From assembly GCA_026981935.1 (NCBI GenBank), contig JALSIC010000051.1:1-53011 (forward strand): a DNA stretch of 53,011 bases, written 5' to 3'. Within the stretch, counting starts at the first letter, position 1; every line of letters begins with the position of its first letter. Position numbers and translations under genes: made by a program. Below the pieces are notes generated by a model. That model was not told the DNA's origin and made no database searches. It saw only the letters and a list, made by a program, of their open reading frames with translations. This stretch comes from Gammaproteobacteria bacterium (GTDB lineage Bacteria > Pseudomonadota > Gammaproteobacteria > SZUA-140). Positions 1 through 10,824 of the stretch are shown one piece after another.

Positions 1-68
1 CCCTGTCATTCCGACTTCACCCTCTTGTCTCCTCCTCCGCACTCCCTGTCATTTCGACCACATTTCAC

Positions 69-311
69 TGTCATTTCGACCGAAGGGAGAAATCTTGCAT
101 CAGCGGCTTCGGATTCCTCGCTGCGCTCGGAATGACGAAGAAGTGTCATTCGACCGAAGGGAGAAATCCTGTCCCACTGCCCCAAGATTTCTCGCTGCGC
201 TCGAAATGACAAGGATGATGTCATTCCTCTCACCTCCTTGCCATTGCCACCACAGTGCGTTGTCATTGCGACCACGCTTCTCTGCCATTTCTCGCTGCGC
301 TTGAAATGACA
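69..311. repeat. Cluster of palindromic intergenic repeats
   Basis: This gene-free left edge holds at least three copies of one element of about 68 bp: 69-136, 144-211 and a decayed copy at 261-311. Each begins TGTCATT(T)CGACCGAAG, has a variable middle and ends CTCGCTGCGCTCGGAATGAC, so the outer 7-10 bases are inverted repeats. Partial left ends are also seen near 4 and 47. Other copies lie at 20877-21229 and 44807-44875. The element encodes nothing I recognise and resembles REP/MITE-like dispersed repeats. Confidence 0.85.
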
Positions 312-318
312 GGCCAGG

Positions 319-714
319 TCAGTAATCCAACGCGAATTCCATGTAATCCAGCACATAGGCAATGGTGATGCGCAGCTCCTCGCAACGCATCAACATGTCC
401 CGGCAACGTTCGTCGCAGACGAACTCTCCGGCTTCAGAACGCAGCACATAAGACAGGATTTCTTCCTGCAAGGCCTCGCGGTCCGCCCATTGGCTGTAAT
501 AGTTTTTCTTGAAATTTCTGCAGGCCTCGCTCTCCAGCCCCTTGCGGGCGTAGAAGGTCAACTGACGTTCACAATTATCCGCCTCCGCCGCCAGGTTGGC
601 CAGCTGGGCAATGAGTGTAATCAAATGCGGAAAATAGTCATACGAAGCCTGCGCCCGCTCACCCGGCAGCACCAGCAGCGCCGCGAAGACGATGCCCATC
701 ATGCGTTTCACCAT
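319..714 (-). CDS. Hypothetical exported protein
   Basis: This encodes 131 residues, with a positively charged start, a hydrophobic stretch and an alanine-rich cleavage region ending near AQAS at about residue 23, consistent with a Sec signal peptide. The mature part is acidic, helix-rich and has about four cysteines, so periplasmic disulfides are possible. I chose the ATG at 714 because a GGGGGTG ribosome-binding sequence precedes it and it puts the signal peptide at the N-terminus; longer starts add unrelated residues. I do not recognise the family. It stands alone between the repeat cluster and the divergent cupin gene. Confidence 0.6.
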   Translation of the reverse strand: MVKRMMGIVFAALLVLPGERAQASYDYFPHLITLIAQLANLAAEADNCERQLTFYARKGLESEACRNFKKNYYSQWADREALQEEILSYVLRSEAGEFVCDERCRDMLMRCEELRITIAYVLDYMEFALDY

Positions 715-991
715 CCACACCCCCTGTATGGCTTGCAACCAACACAAAAGCTGCATATTAACGACTTGTCGCAACAAAGACAAAAATGCCGCAAGCGCAC
801 AGGTCGAAATACAACATGGGGAAATACAATACGGGGATTGAAACGATCGCTGTCCGGAGCTAATTTATTATAGCGCACGTTCGATTCACTGGAGAGAGGG
901 CTTCGCAGCCGGGGGCCGTTCCTGCGATGCAATCGATACCCTGAGGGGCGCCGCCTCCGCGCGAAGGGAACTGGCTACCGGGGATGTCACC

Positions 992-1660
992 ATGCTCAAA
1001 CACAACCTGAATCTCGATTTCAGCGTACGCCTGACCATCAACGCCGGCCAGCTTGCCTGGATACCCGCGCCACCGCCCCGGGTCTGGCGCAAGCAGTTCG
1101 AGCGGGAACATCCTGAGCGCGGCCGTGCCACCTCGCTGGTCCGTTATCAGGCAGGCTCGGGTTACGATACGCACACCCATCCACTGGGGGAGGAAATCCT
1201 GGTGCTGGAAGGCGTGTTCTCGGATGAACACGGGGATTATCCGGCGGGGACCTATCTGCGCAATCCACCAGGCTCGACTCACACCCCCTACAGCGAGCGA
1301 GGCTGCATCCTGTTCGTCAAGCTGGATCATTTCCACCCGGCGGATGACCGGCGTGTCGTGATCCTGCCCGATGAAATGCCATGGACCAGGAAGGAAGAAG
1401 GACATTCCATCGCCGTACTGCATCAGCACGAAAACGAAATCACGGCGCTCGTCAGGTGGCCGCAGGGACAATGCCAGTGCATACATCAACGCTGGGGCGG
1501 CGAGGAGATCCTCATCCTCGAAGGGCGGCTTGCCGACGAGCAGGGCGAATACCCCAATCACACCTGGATCCGCAGCCCGCATCTCAGCGATCATACCTTC
1601 ACCGCCGAGGACGGCACGCTGGTCTTCTTCAAGGCGGGCCATCTGCCCGTGCCGGGATAG
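992..1660 (+). CDS. Double-cupin protein, ChrR-like
   Basis: This 222-residue protein contains two cupin domains, at about 45-115 and 140-215. The first has the metal-binding style motif HTHPLGEEILVLEG; the second has the related GGEEILILEG. The arrangement resembles the cupin part of ChrR-type anti-sigma factors (cupin_7), which sense oxidative or singlet-oxygen stress. The N-terminal zinc-binding anti-sigma domain of true ChrR is absent and no sigma-factor gene is adjacent, so a stand-alone metal-bound cupin enzyme or sensor is equally possible. It converges on gatB with a 42-base gap. The family call is firm; the function is not known. Confidence 0.75.
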   Translation: MLKHNLNLDFSVRLTINAGQLAWIPAPPPRVWRKQFEREHPERGRATSLVRYQAGSGYDTHTHPLGEEILVLEGVFSDEHGDYPAGTYLRNPPGSTHTPYSERGCILFVKLDHFHPADDRRVVILPDEMPWTRKEEGHSIAVLHQHENEITALVRWPQGQCQCIHQRWGGEEILILEGRLADEQGEYPNHTWIRSPHLSDHTFTAEDGTLVFFKAGHLPVPG

Positions 1661-1702
1661 GCGGCTCCGCGTCAACCGGCGAGAGGGACTCTCAGCAGCC
1701 TG

Positions 1703-3136
<1,434 letters not shown>

Positions 3137-3137
3137 C

Positions 3138-4631
3138 CTAGTCACCTTCACCCACAGCTTGCGAAGACTCATCGAATCCGGGCGGCACACGTTCATGCCA
3201 GTCGGTTTCCTGCTGATAACGATGGGCCGCATTGAGCAGGCGGTCCTCGGTGAAATAGTCACCGATGAGTTGCAACCCCACCGGCAGGCCATCCACGAAA
3301 CCGCAGGGCAGGGACAGGGCCGGCAGGCCCGCCAGGTTGGCGGCGATGGTATAGATGTCCGAGAGATACATCTGGATGGGATCCTCCAGGCGCGCCCCCA
3401 GGGGGAAGGCCACGGAAGGCGAAGTGGGACCCGCGATGAGATCCACCGTCTCAAAGGCACGCCGGAAATCGTCACTGATGAGCTGGCGCAGCTTCTGGGC
3501 CTTGAGGTAATAGGCATCGTAGTAGCCGGCGGACAGGACATAGGTGCCCACCATGATGCGCCTTTTCACCTCGGCGCCGAAGCCTTCACCCCGGCTGCGC
3601 TTGTACAGGTCCATGAGATCCTCGGGGTCTTCGCAGCGATAACCGAAACGCACGCCGTCATAGCGGGAGAGGTTGGAGGAACACTCCGCAGGCGCCACCA
3701 CATAATAGGTGGGCACCGCCAGGGTGGTATTGGGCAGGCTGATCTCCCGGACCCGGGCCCCCAGCGTCTCGTAGACCCTGACGGCCTGATCGACCCGCTC
3801 ACCCACGGCAGGATCCAGCCCCGCCCCGAAATACTCCCTGGGCAGGCCGATCTTCAGACCGGACAGGGGCGCATCCAGCATGGCCGAATAGTCGGGTACG
3901 GGGTGGTCGATACTGGTGGAATCCCGCTCATCGAAACCCGCCATCGCCTGGAGGAGCAGGGCGGCGTCCGCCGCACTCTGGCAGAGCGGGCCGCCCTGAT
4001 CCAGGCTGGAGGCAAAGGCGATCATGCCATAGCGGGAAACCCGCCCATAGGTGGGCTTGAGTCCCGTCAGCCCGCACAGGGCCGCCGGCTGGCGGATGGA
4101 GCCGCCGGTATCCGTGCCGGTGGCCGCAGGCACCAGACGCGCCGCCACTGCGGCCGCCGAACCGCCGGAGGATCCGCCCGGGACGCGCGCAGGATCCCAG
4201 GGATTGCGCACCGCGCCGTAATAGCTGGTCTCGTTGGAGGAACCCATGGCGAACTCGTCCATGTTGGTCTTGCCCAGCATCACGGCGCCGGCCGCCTTGA
4301 GACGACTCACCACGGTGGCGTCATAGGGGGCGACGAAATTGTCCAGCATGCGTGAGCCACAGCTGGTGCGCACCCCGTCCGTGCAGAAAATATCCTTGTG
4401 AGCCAGGGGGATGCCCGTCAGCGGTCCCGCTTCGCCCGCGGCCCGGCGCCGGTCCGCGGCGTGCGCCTCGTCCAGGGCCTGCTCGGCACAGACGGAGATG
4501 AAACTGTTGAGGCGGTCGTCCAGGCGCTGGATACGCCCAAGAAAGAGCCGGGTCAGTTCCACGCTGCTGCACTCGCCGGCGGCGAGGGCGGCGCTGAGCT
4601 GTGTGAGCGATGCGCGATGGAGATCCGTCAC
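3138..4631 (-). CDS. gatA: Asp-tRNA(Asn)/Glu-tRNA(Gln) amidotransferase subunit A
   Basis: GatA is the amidase-signature glutaminase that releases ammonia from glutamine for the GatCAB complex in the cytoplasm. The 497-residue protein has the complete Ser-cisSer-Lys triad: Lys79 in LAHKDIF, Ser154 in GGSSGGSA and Ser178 in [10 protein letters not shown]. The start is a GTG at 4631 without a convincing ribosome-binding site. Instead the GTG overlaps, as GTGA, the stop of a twelve-codon micro-ORF, the last of three coupled micro-ORFs between gatC and gatA. Initiation may therefore depend on ribosomes arriving from upstream. Confidence 0.95.
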   Translation of the reverse strand: MTDLHRASLTQLSAALAAGECSSVELTRLFLGRIQRLDDRLNSFISVCAEQALDEAHAADRRRAAGEAGPLTGIPLAHKDIFCTDGVRTSCGSRMLDNFVAPYDATVVSRLKAAGAVMLGKTNMDEFAMGSSNETSYYGAVRNPWDPARVPGGSSGGSAAAVAARLVPAATGTDTGGSIRQPAALCGLTGLKPTYGRVSRYGMIAFASSLDQGGPLCQSAADAALLLQAMAGFDERDSTSIDHPVPDYSAMLDAPLSGLKIGLPREYFGAGLDPAVGERVDQAVRVYETLGARVREISLPNTTLAVPTYYVVAPAECSSNLSRYDGVRFGYRCEDPEDLMDLYKRSRGEGFGAEVKRRIMVGTYVLSAGYYDAYYLKAQKLRQLISDDFRRAFETVDLIAGPTSPSVAFPLGARLEDPIQMYLSDIYTIAANLAGLPALSLPCGFVDGLPVGLQLIGDYFTEDRLLNAAHRYQQETDWHERVPPGFDESSQAVGEGD

Positions 4632-4703
4632 GCCGCCCCCCGCAGAAATACCCGCCAGAACCTCATTGCCAGAATCTCATTACCAAGACCTCATTACGGA
4701 CAT
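4628..4703 (-). other. Three coupled micro-ORFs on 14-bp tandem repeats
   Basis: Three imperfect 14-bp tandem units lie at 4662-4675, 4676-4689 and 4690-4703. On the minus strand each carries an ATG, giving 4703-4680 (MSVMRSW, stop TAA), 4680-4663 (MRFWQ, stop TGA) and 4666-4628 ([12 protein letters not shown], stop TGA). The first stop overlaps the second start by one base (TAATG), the second overlaps the third as ATGA, and the third overlaps the gatA start as GTGA. AAGGTG at about 4716-4711 is a suitable ribosome-binding site for the first. The geometry is read directly; translation is inferred. Confidence 0.6.
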
Positions 4704-4714
4704 CTCACAGCACC

Positions 4715-5002
4715 TTACTCGATCACCCTGGGCACGAGATACAGCCCCGCTTCCACCTGGGGCGCGATGGCCTGAAACCGCTCGCGCTGATCCGTCTCGG
4801 TGACCTCGTCCGGGCGCAGCCGCTGGACCGCATCCAGGGGGTGGGCCATGGGCGTCACGTCACGGGTGTCCACGGCATTCATCTGCGCCACCATGTCGAG
4901 GATGGCGGTCAAGGTGCGGGCATAGCCGGGGATGTCCTCCTCGCGCAGGGCGAGGCGGGCGAGATGGGCGATTTTCTCTACGTCGCTACGGGTAAGAGAC
5001 AT
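4715..5002 (-). CDS. gatC: Asp-tRNA(Asn)/Glu-tRNA(Gln) amidotransferase subunit C
   Basis: GatC is the small scaffold that wraps around GatA and GatB and stabilises the amidotransferase. The 95-residue product has the normal length and the typical N-terminal block with [12 protein letters not shown], followed by the conserved region around [12 protein letters not shown]. It is first in the gatC-gatA-gatB operon. A GGAG about ten bases upstream serves the ATG at 5002. The gene runs divergently from mreB, with 294 bases between the two starts. The gap to gatA is 83 bases, long for this operon, and is filled by repeat-derived micro-ORFs. Confidence 0.95.
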   Translation of the reverse strand: MSLTRSDVEKIAHLARLALREEDIPGYARTLTAILDMVAQMNAVDTRDVTPMAHPLDAVQRLRPDEVTETDQRERFQAIAPQVEAGLYLVPRVIE

Positions 5003-5077
5003 AAAAAATACTCCGTTTCAGCCGATTACCAGGACATTGGAGGAAGTGCCGGTCCTGCCCCGCGTTCTCGCCTCTGA

Positions 5078-5108
5078 CATGTCCCGGCGCCCATGGGTCC
5101 GGGACATG
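5078..5108. promoter_or_regulatory. Long palindrome between gatC and mreB
   Basis: Perfect 10-base arms CATGTCCCGG (5078-5087) and CCGGGACATG (5099-5108) flank an 11-base centre that itself contains the palindrome CCCATGGG. The site is about 75 bases before gatC and 190 before mreB. No T-tract follows on either strand, so an operator or DNA-level element is more likely than a terminator. The binding protein is unknown. Confidence 0.5.
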
Positions 5109-5203
5109 GGAACTGTCGGCATGGCGGAGCATCCTGTGACGGACATGGAGGCTAGCATAATTTCCTGCCGGAGGGTTAGTGCCGGATGAGTGGTAATGGC
5201 CAG

Positions 5204-5225
5204 TTCGGTACCAATTCGGTACCAA
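5204..5225. repeat. Two 11-bp tandem repeats upstream of mreB
   Basis: TTCGGTACCAA occurs twice in perfect tandem, and the first five bases of a third unit follow (TTCAG at 5226-5230, with one change). Each unit contains the palindrome GGTACC, and the spacing of one helical turn would place bound proteins on the same DNA face. The repeats end 12 bases before the proposed -35 hexamer of mreB. Confidence 0.6.
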
Positions 5226-5237
5226 TTCAGTATTTGC

Positions 5238-6340
<1,103 letters not shown>

Positions 6341-6419
6341 GCGGCACCATTGACCGGGAACCCCAGGCGGGCGGCAGGCGGGGCAGCGCGGCGGCAGCAA
6401 TGAACGCGAGAGGTGTAAC

Positions 6420-7328
6420 ATAAAACCCCTATTTGCCCAGGGCCCGTCCACCACGCTGCGGGTAGTCGTCCTGTCCCTGCTCGCCATCGCCATGATGTCC
6501 CTGGATCATCGCCAGCAGCACATGGAAAACGTGCGCTCGGTACTTTCAGTGGTGCTCTACCCCATCCAGTATCTCATCGGCCTCCCCCGGGATACCGGCC
6601 TGTGGCTGTCGGAGAATCTCGCCTCCCGCCAGGCACTGCTGGAAGAGAACGAACGCCTTCACAAGCGGCAGCTGCTGCTGGAATTCCAGTTGCAGAAACT
6701 GGAAGCCCTGCAGGCGGAGAACGACCGCCTGCGGGAATTGCTGGATTCCTCGTTCAAGGTGGGGGAGCGGGTCCTCATCGCGGAACTGCTGGCGGTGGAC
6801 ATGGCGCCTTTCACCCGCCGCCTCACCCTCAACAAGGGGCGTTACGACGATGTCTACCGTGGCCAGCCGGTGCTCGACGCCGCCGGCGTACTGGGCCAGG
6901 TGGTAGCGGTGACCCCGCTCACCAGCACCGCCATGCTCATCACCGACCCCAGCCATGCCCTGCCCGTGGCCGTCAACCGCAACGGCCTGCGCGCCATCGC
7001 CGTGGGCACCGGCGAACCCAACCGCCTGGAACTTTCCCATATCCCCAACACGGCGGACATCGAGATCGGAGACCTGCTCATCACCTCGGGCCTGGGCGGG
7101 CGCTTTCCCGCGGGCTACCCCGTCGCACGGGTCACCCACATCGAACGCAACCCCGATCTGCCCTTTGCACGCATCGAGGCCGAACCCACCGGCAACCTGG
7201 AAAGCAGTCGCGAAGTGCTGCTGGTCTGGACCGCACCCCAGCCGGGCGAAGAGCGGGAACAGGACATCCGGGAGAAACAGGCCGGCGCGCCTGTGCCAGA
7301 CGCGCCAGACGGGGAAGCAGGACCATGA
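6420..7328 (+). CDS. mreC: Rod-shape protein MreC, probably AUA-initiated
   Basis: MreC is a bitopic inner-membrane protein whose periplasmic part contacts PBP2. The first in-frame ATG, at 6492, would delete most of its only membrane helix. Reading back in frame gives a typical MreC N-terminus (KPLFAQGPS, then VVVLSLLAIAMM) starting at an ATA codon at 6420, with AGAGGTG just upstream at 6409-6415. No ATG, GTG or TTG occurs in this frame between the TGA at 6351 and 6492. From 6420 the protein has 302 residues: helix about 15-32, coiled coil about 70-110, then the beta-domain. The unusual start is real or a sequencing error. Confidence 0.85.
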   Translation: MKPLFAQGPSTTLRVVVLSLLAIAMMSLDHRQQHMENVRSVLSVVLYPIQYLIGLPRDTGLWLSENLASRQALLEENERLHKRQLLLEFQLQKLEALQAENDRLRELLDSSFKVGERVLIAELLAVDMAPFTRRLTLNKGRYDDVYRGQPVLDAAGVLGQVVAVTPLTSTAMLITDPSHALPVAVNRNGLRAIAVGTGEPNRLELSHIPNTADIEIGDLLITSGLGGRFPAGYPVARVTHIERNPDLPFARIEAEPTGNLESSREVLLVWTAPQPGEEREQDIREKQAGAPVPDAPDGEAGP

Positions 7329-7813
7329 TGGCAGCGGCCCGCCGGGGCGGATGGGTCATCGCCGCCACCTTCGCCGCCGCCCTGACCCTCACCGTCATCC
7401 CCCTGCCCCACTGGCTGGCGCCGCTGCGTCCCGAATGGACCGTCCTGGTACTCATCTACTGGTGCATGGCCCTGCCGGAGCGCATCGGCGTGGGCATCGG
7501 CTGGGGAGTGGGACTGCTGATGGACGTGCTGCGCGCCGGGCTGATGGGACAGCATGCCCTGTCTTTCGGCATCATCGCCTACATCACCCACCACCTCTAT
7601 CAGCGCCTGCGGGTCTTCCCCCTCTGGCAGCAGGCCTGCAGCGTGCTGGTGCTCACCGCGCTCCATCTGCTGCTCATGCTGTGGGTGAAGGGTATCACCG
7701 GCCAGCCCACGGGATCGTGGCCGTACTGGCTGCCGGCGCTGACCAGCATGCTGCTGTGGCCTCCCCTGTTCGTTTTCCTGCGCGGCCTGCGACGCCATTA
7801 CAAGATCGGTTGA
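7325..7813 (+). CDS. mreD: Rod-shape protein MreD
   Basis: MreD is a small polytopic inner-membrane partner of MreC in the elongasome. The 162-residue product contains about five hydrophobic segments and fits the family length. Its ATG at 7325 overlaps the mreC stop as ATGA, implying coupled translation; a second ATG follows immediately at 7328. The gene sits in the expected position between mreC and mrdA. Sequence conservation in this family is low, so the call rests on hydrophobicity, size and gene order together. Confidence 0.9.
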   Translation: MMAAARRGGWVIAATFAAALTLTVIPLPHWLAPLRPEWTVLVLIYWCMALPERIGVGIGWGVGLLMDVLRAGLMGQHALSFGIIAYITHHLYQRLRVFPLWQQACSVLVLTALHLLLMLWVKGITGQPTGSWPYWLPALTSMLLWPPLFVFLRGLRRHYKIG

Positions 7814-7838
7814 CGGATACCCGGCGGGGAAGCCTGCG

Positions 7839-9689
7839 ATGCGCGCCACCATCAAAGACCATATCCGCGAAAGCCGGCTCTTCAACGAACGGGCCGCGGT
7901 CGCCCTGGTCATCGCCCTGCTGCTCATCGGCGTGATCATCGCCCGCCTCGTCTACCTGCAGATCATCAGCCATGAGCACTTCGCCACCCTGGCCGACGAG
8001 AATCGCATCAACATCGTGGCCATCCCCCCCACCCGCGGCCTGATCTATGACCGCAACGGCGTGCTTCTGGCCCAGAACCTGCCGGCCTTCAGCCTGGAAA
8101 TCACGCCGGAACAGACCCCCGATCTGGAGGCAACCATCGCCGGCCTGCGCAGCCTGCTGGACATCAGCGACGAGGAAGTACGCCGCTTTCACCGCCAGGC
8201 CCGGCAGAACCGGCCATTCAACAGCATCCCCCTGAAATTCCATCTCAGCGAGGAAGAAGTGGCCCGCTTCGCCGTCAACCGCCACCGCTTTCCCGGCGTG
8301 GACATCGAGGCCCGCCTGATCCGCGACTATCCCCTGGGTCCGCTGGCGGTGCATGCCGTCGGTTACGTGGGGCGCATCAACGAGGAGGAGCTCAAGACCC
8401 TGGATGCCGCCAACTACAGCGCCACCCGCTTCATCGGCAAGACGGGCGTGGAAAAATATTACGAGGACCTCCTGCACGGCCGGGTGGGCTACAAGCATGT
8501 GGAAACCAACGCCCTGGGGCGCATCCTGCGCGAAGTGAGCCGCACCCCTCCGGTCCCCGGCGCCGACATCTATCTCAGCCTGGACATCAACCTCCAGGTC
8601 CTGGCGGAACAGGCCCTGGGAGAGCGCCGCGGCGCAGTGGTGGCCCTGGACCCCCGCAACGGCGAGATACTCGCGCTCGTGAGCATGCCCGGCTACGATC
8701 CCAATCCCTTCGTCACGGGCATCGATCCCGCAGCCTACCAGGCCCTGCAGTCCTCTCCCGACAAGCCCTTGTTCAATCGCGCGCTGCGGGGCCAATACCC
8801 ACCCGGCTCCATTATCAAGCCCTTCATCGGTCTGGCGGGGCTGGACTACCTGCTGCTCGCCATGGGCACCACCTCCTTCTGTCCGGGCTGGTATTCCCTG
8901 CCCGGCGATGATCACAGATACCGGGACTGGAAAAAAGAGGGACATGGCCGCACCGATCTGGAAAAGGCCATCGTCCAGTCCTGCGACGTCTATTTCTACG
9001 ACCTCGCCCTGTCCCTGGGCATCGACCGCATTCACGACTTCCTTGCCCGTTTCGGGTTCGGCCAGCCCACTGGCATCGACCTCACCGGAGAGGCCGGCGG
9101 ACTGCTCCCCTCGCGGGCCTGGAAACAGGCCAGACGCCACGAACCCTGGTATCTGGGTGAAACCCTCATCACCGGTATCGGCCAGGGCTATACCCTCGCC
9201 ACGCCACTCCAGCTTGCCGTCACCACCGCGGTCATTGCGCAGCGGGGGGAACGCATCCGGCCTCATATCCTCTATGCCCGCAGGGATCCAGAAGAGCCCG
9301 CCCTGCATGCCCTGGAACCCCAGGCCCTGCCACCGGTGGAACTGGCCATGCCCCGGCACTGGGACCAGATCATCGCCGCCATGGAAAAAGCGGTGCACAG
9401 CATCCGGGGCACGGCGTATCGTATCGGCCGCGATGCCCCGTACCGCATTGCAGGAAAAACCGGCACGGCCCAGGTGTTCGGGATCAAACAGGACGAGGAA
9501 TACAAGGAAGAAGAGGTGGCCGCACACCTGCGTGATCATGCCCTGTTCGTTGCCTTCTCGCCCGTGGAAGAACCGCGCATCGCGGTCGCAGTGATCGTGG
9601 AAAACGGCGGCAGCGGCGGCGCCACGGCGGCCCCCATCGCCCGCCAGCTCATCGACTATTACCTGAGCAGCCAGGAGCCGTCCTCATGA
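7839..9689 (+). CDS. mrdA: Penicillin-binding protein 2
   Basis: PBP2 is the class B transpeptidase that crosslinks peptidoglycan during elongation, acting with RodA. The 616-residue protein has one membrane anchor at about 20-42, the PBP dimerisation domain (RGLIYDRNG near 65) and the transpeptidase domain. Its catalytic motifs are SIIK with Ser324 and Lys327, SCD near 380 in place of SxN, and KTGT with Lys540. All three active-site motifs are present, so the enzyme should be active. It begins 25 bases after mreD and overlaps rodA by ATGA. Confidence 0.96.
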   Translation: MRATIKDHIRESRLFNERAAVALVIALLLIGVIIARLVYLQIISHEHFATLADENRINIVAIPPTRGLIYDRNGVLLAQNLPAFSLEITPEQTPDLEATIAGLRSLLDISDEEVRRFHRQARQNRPFNSIPLKFHLSEEEVARFAVNRHRFPGVDIEARLIRDYPLGPLAVHAVGYVGRINEEELKTLDAANYSATRFIGKTGVEKYYEDLLHGRVGYKHVETNALGRILREVSRTPPVPGADIYLSLDINLQVLAEQALGERRGAVVALDPRNGEILALVSMPGYDPNPFVTGIDPAAYQALQSSPDKPLFNRALRGQYPPGSIIKPFIGLAGLDYLLLAMGTTSFCPGWYSLPGDDHRYRDWKKEGHGRTDLEKAIVQSCDVYFYDLALSLGIDRIHDFLARFGFGQPTGIDLTGEAGGLLPSRAWKQARRHEPWYLGETLITGIGQGYTLATPLQLAVTTAVIAQRGERIRPHILYARRDPEEPALHALEPQALPPVELAMPRHWDQIIAAMEKAVHSIRGTAYRIGRDAPYRIAGKTGTAQVFGIKQDEEYKEEEVAAHLRDHALFVAFSPVEEPRIAVAVIVENGGSGGATAAPIARQLIDYYLSSQEPSS

Positions 9690-10819
9690 TCGGTCATGCC
9701 CGTCCGGAAAGACGTTGGGGCGACCGTCGGGGCGCGCGCATCCTGGTGCGGGGCCTGCATCTGGACATTCCCCTCGTCCTGGCACTGATCCTGTTGTCCC
9801 TGCTGGGACTGGCCACCCTCTACAGTGCCAGCGGCCAGGACATGGCCATGGTGGAACGTCAGTTGATCCGCCTCGGGGTCGCTTTCCTGGTCATGTTCAT
9901 GCTGGCCCAGATTCCGGCACATCACATCGAGCGCTGGGCACCCTGGGTATTCGGCGGGGGATTGCTGTTGCTGGTGGCCGTGCTGCTGTTCGGCGAAACC
10001 GGCAAGGGAGCCCAGCGCTGGCTGGACCTGGGACTGTTTCGCTTCCAGCCCTCCGAAATCATGAAAATCGCCGTGCCCATCATGGTCTCCTGGTACCTGG
10101 CGGAACACCCCCTTCCCCCGCGCCCCCGCACCTGTGCCGTTGCCCTGCTCATCATCGTCGTCCCCGTACTGCTCATCGCCAGGCAGCCCGATCTGGGCAC
10201 CTCGCTGCTCATTGCCGGCTCCGGGCTGTTCGTGCTGCTGCTCTCCGGCATCAGCTGGCGCCTTGTGGCCTGGTCGGCATGCGTCATTGCCGCCAGCGCC
10301 CCCCTGCTGTGGTATGGCATGCGTGAGTATCAGCGGGAACGGGTACTGACCTTCCTCGACCCGGAAAGCGACCCCCTGGGCGCCGGTTATCACATCATCC
10401 AGTCCAAGATCGCCATCGGCTCCGGCGGGCTCTATGGCAAGGGATGGCTCAACGGCAGCCAGTCGCAACTGGAGTTTCTGCCGGAGCGCTCCACGGACTT
10501 CGTCTTTGCCGCCTTTGGCGAGGAATTCGGCTTTATCGGCATCATGGTGCTCCTGGCCCTCTATATCTTCATCCTGGTGCGCGGACTCTACATCGCCACC
10601 CAGGCCCAGGACACTTTCACCCGCCTCCTGGCGGGCAGCCTCATCTTGACATTCTTCGTCTACATATTCGTTAATATATGCATGGTGACGGGTCTCTTGC
10701 CGGTGGTGGGTCTGCCCCTGCCCCTGATCAGTTATGGCGGCACTTCCATGGTCACCATCATGGCAGCCTTCGGCATTCTCATGTCCATCCACACCCACCG
10801 CAAACTGCTGTCCACCTGA
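9686..10819 (+). CDS. rodA: Peptidoglycan glycosyltransferase RodA
   Basis: RodA is the SEDS-family lipid II polymerase of the elongasome, partnered with PBP2. The 377-residue product has about ten membrane segments. It contains the family signatures around FRFQPSEIMKIAVP (about 120), the loop with ERVLTFLDPESDPLGAGYH (about 215) and the C-terminal PLISYGGTSMV motif. The ATG at 9686 overlaps the mrdA stop, so the two partners are co-translated. I see no missing segment. Confidence 0.96.
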   Translation: MIGHARPERRWGDRRGARILVRGLHLDIPLVLALILLSLLGLATLYSASGQDMAMVERQLIRLGVAFLVMFMLAQIPAHHIERWAPWVFGGGLLLLVAVLLFGETGKGAQRWLDLGLFRFQPSEIMKIAVPIMVSWYLAEHPLPPRPRTCAVALLIIVVPVLLIARQPDLGTSLLIAGSGLFVLLLSGISWRLVAWSACVIAASAPLLWYGMREYQRERVLTFLDPESDPLGAGYHIIQSKIAIGSGGLYGKGWLNGSQSQLEFLPERSTDFVFAAFGEEFGFIGIMVLLALYIFILVRGLYIATQAQDTFTRLLAGSLILTFFVYIFVNICMVTGLLPVVGLPLPLISYGGTSMVTIMAAFGILMSIHTHRKLLST

Positions 10820-10824
10820 ACCCC

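Noticed and set aside
784-991. Possible riboswitch before the cupin gene
   Set aside because: The GC-rich leader has some self-complementarity, but I could not match it to the conserved core of any riboswitch class I know.
6492-7328. MreC starting at the first ATG (278 residues)
   Set aside because: This start removes most of the membrane helix and the conserved N-terminus, which read cleanly in the same frame back to 6420.
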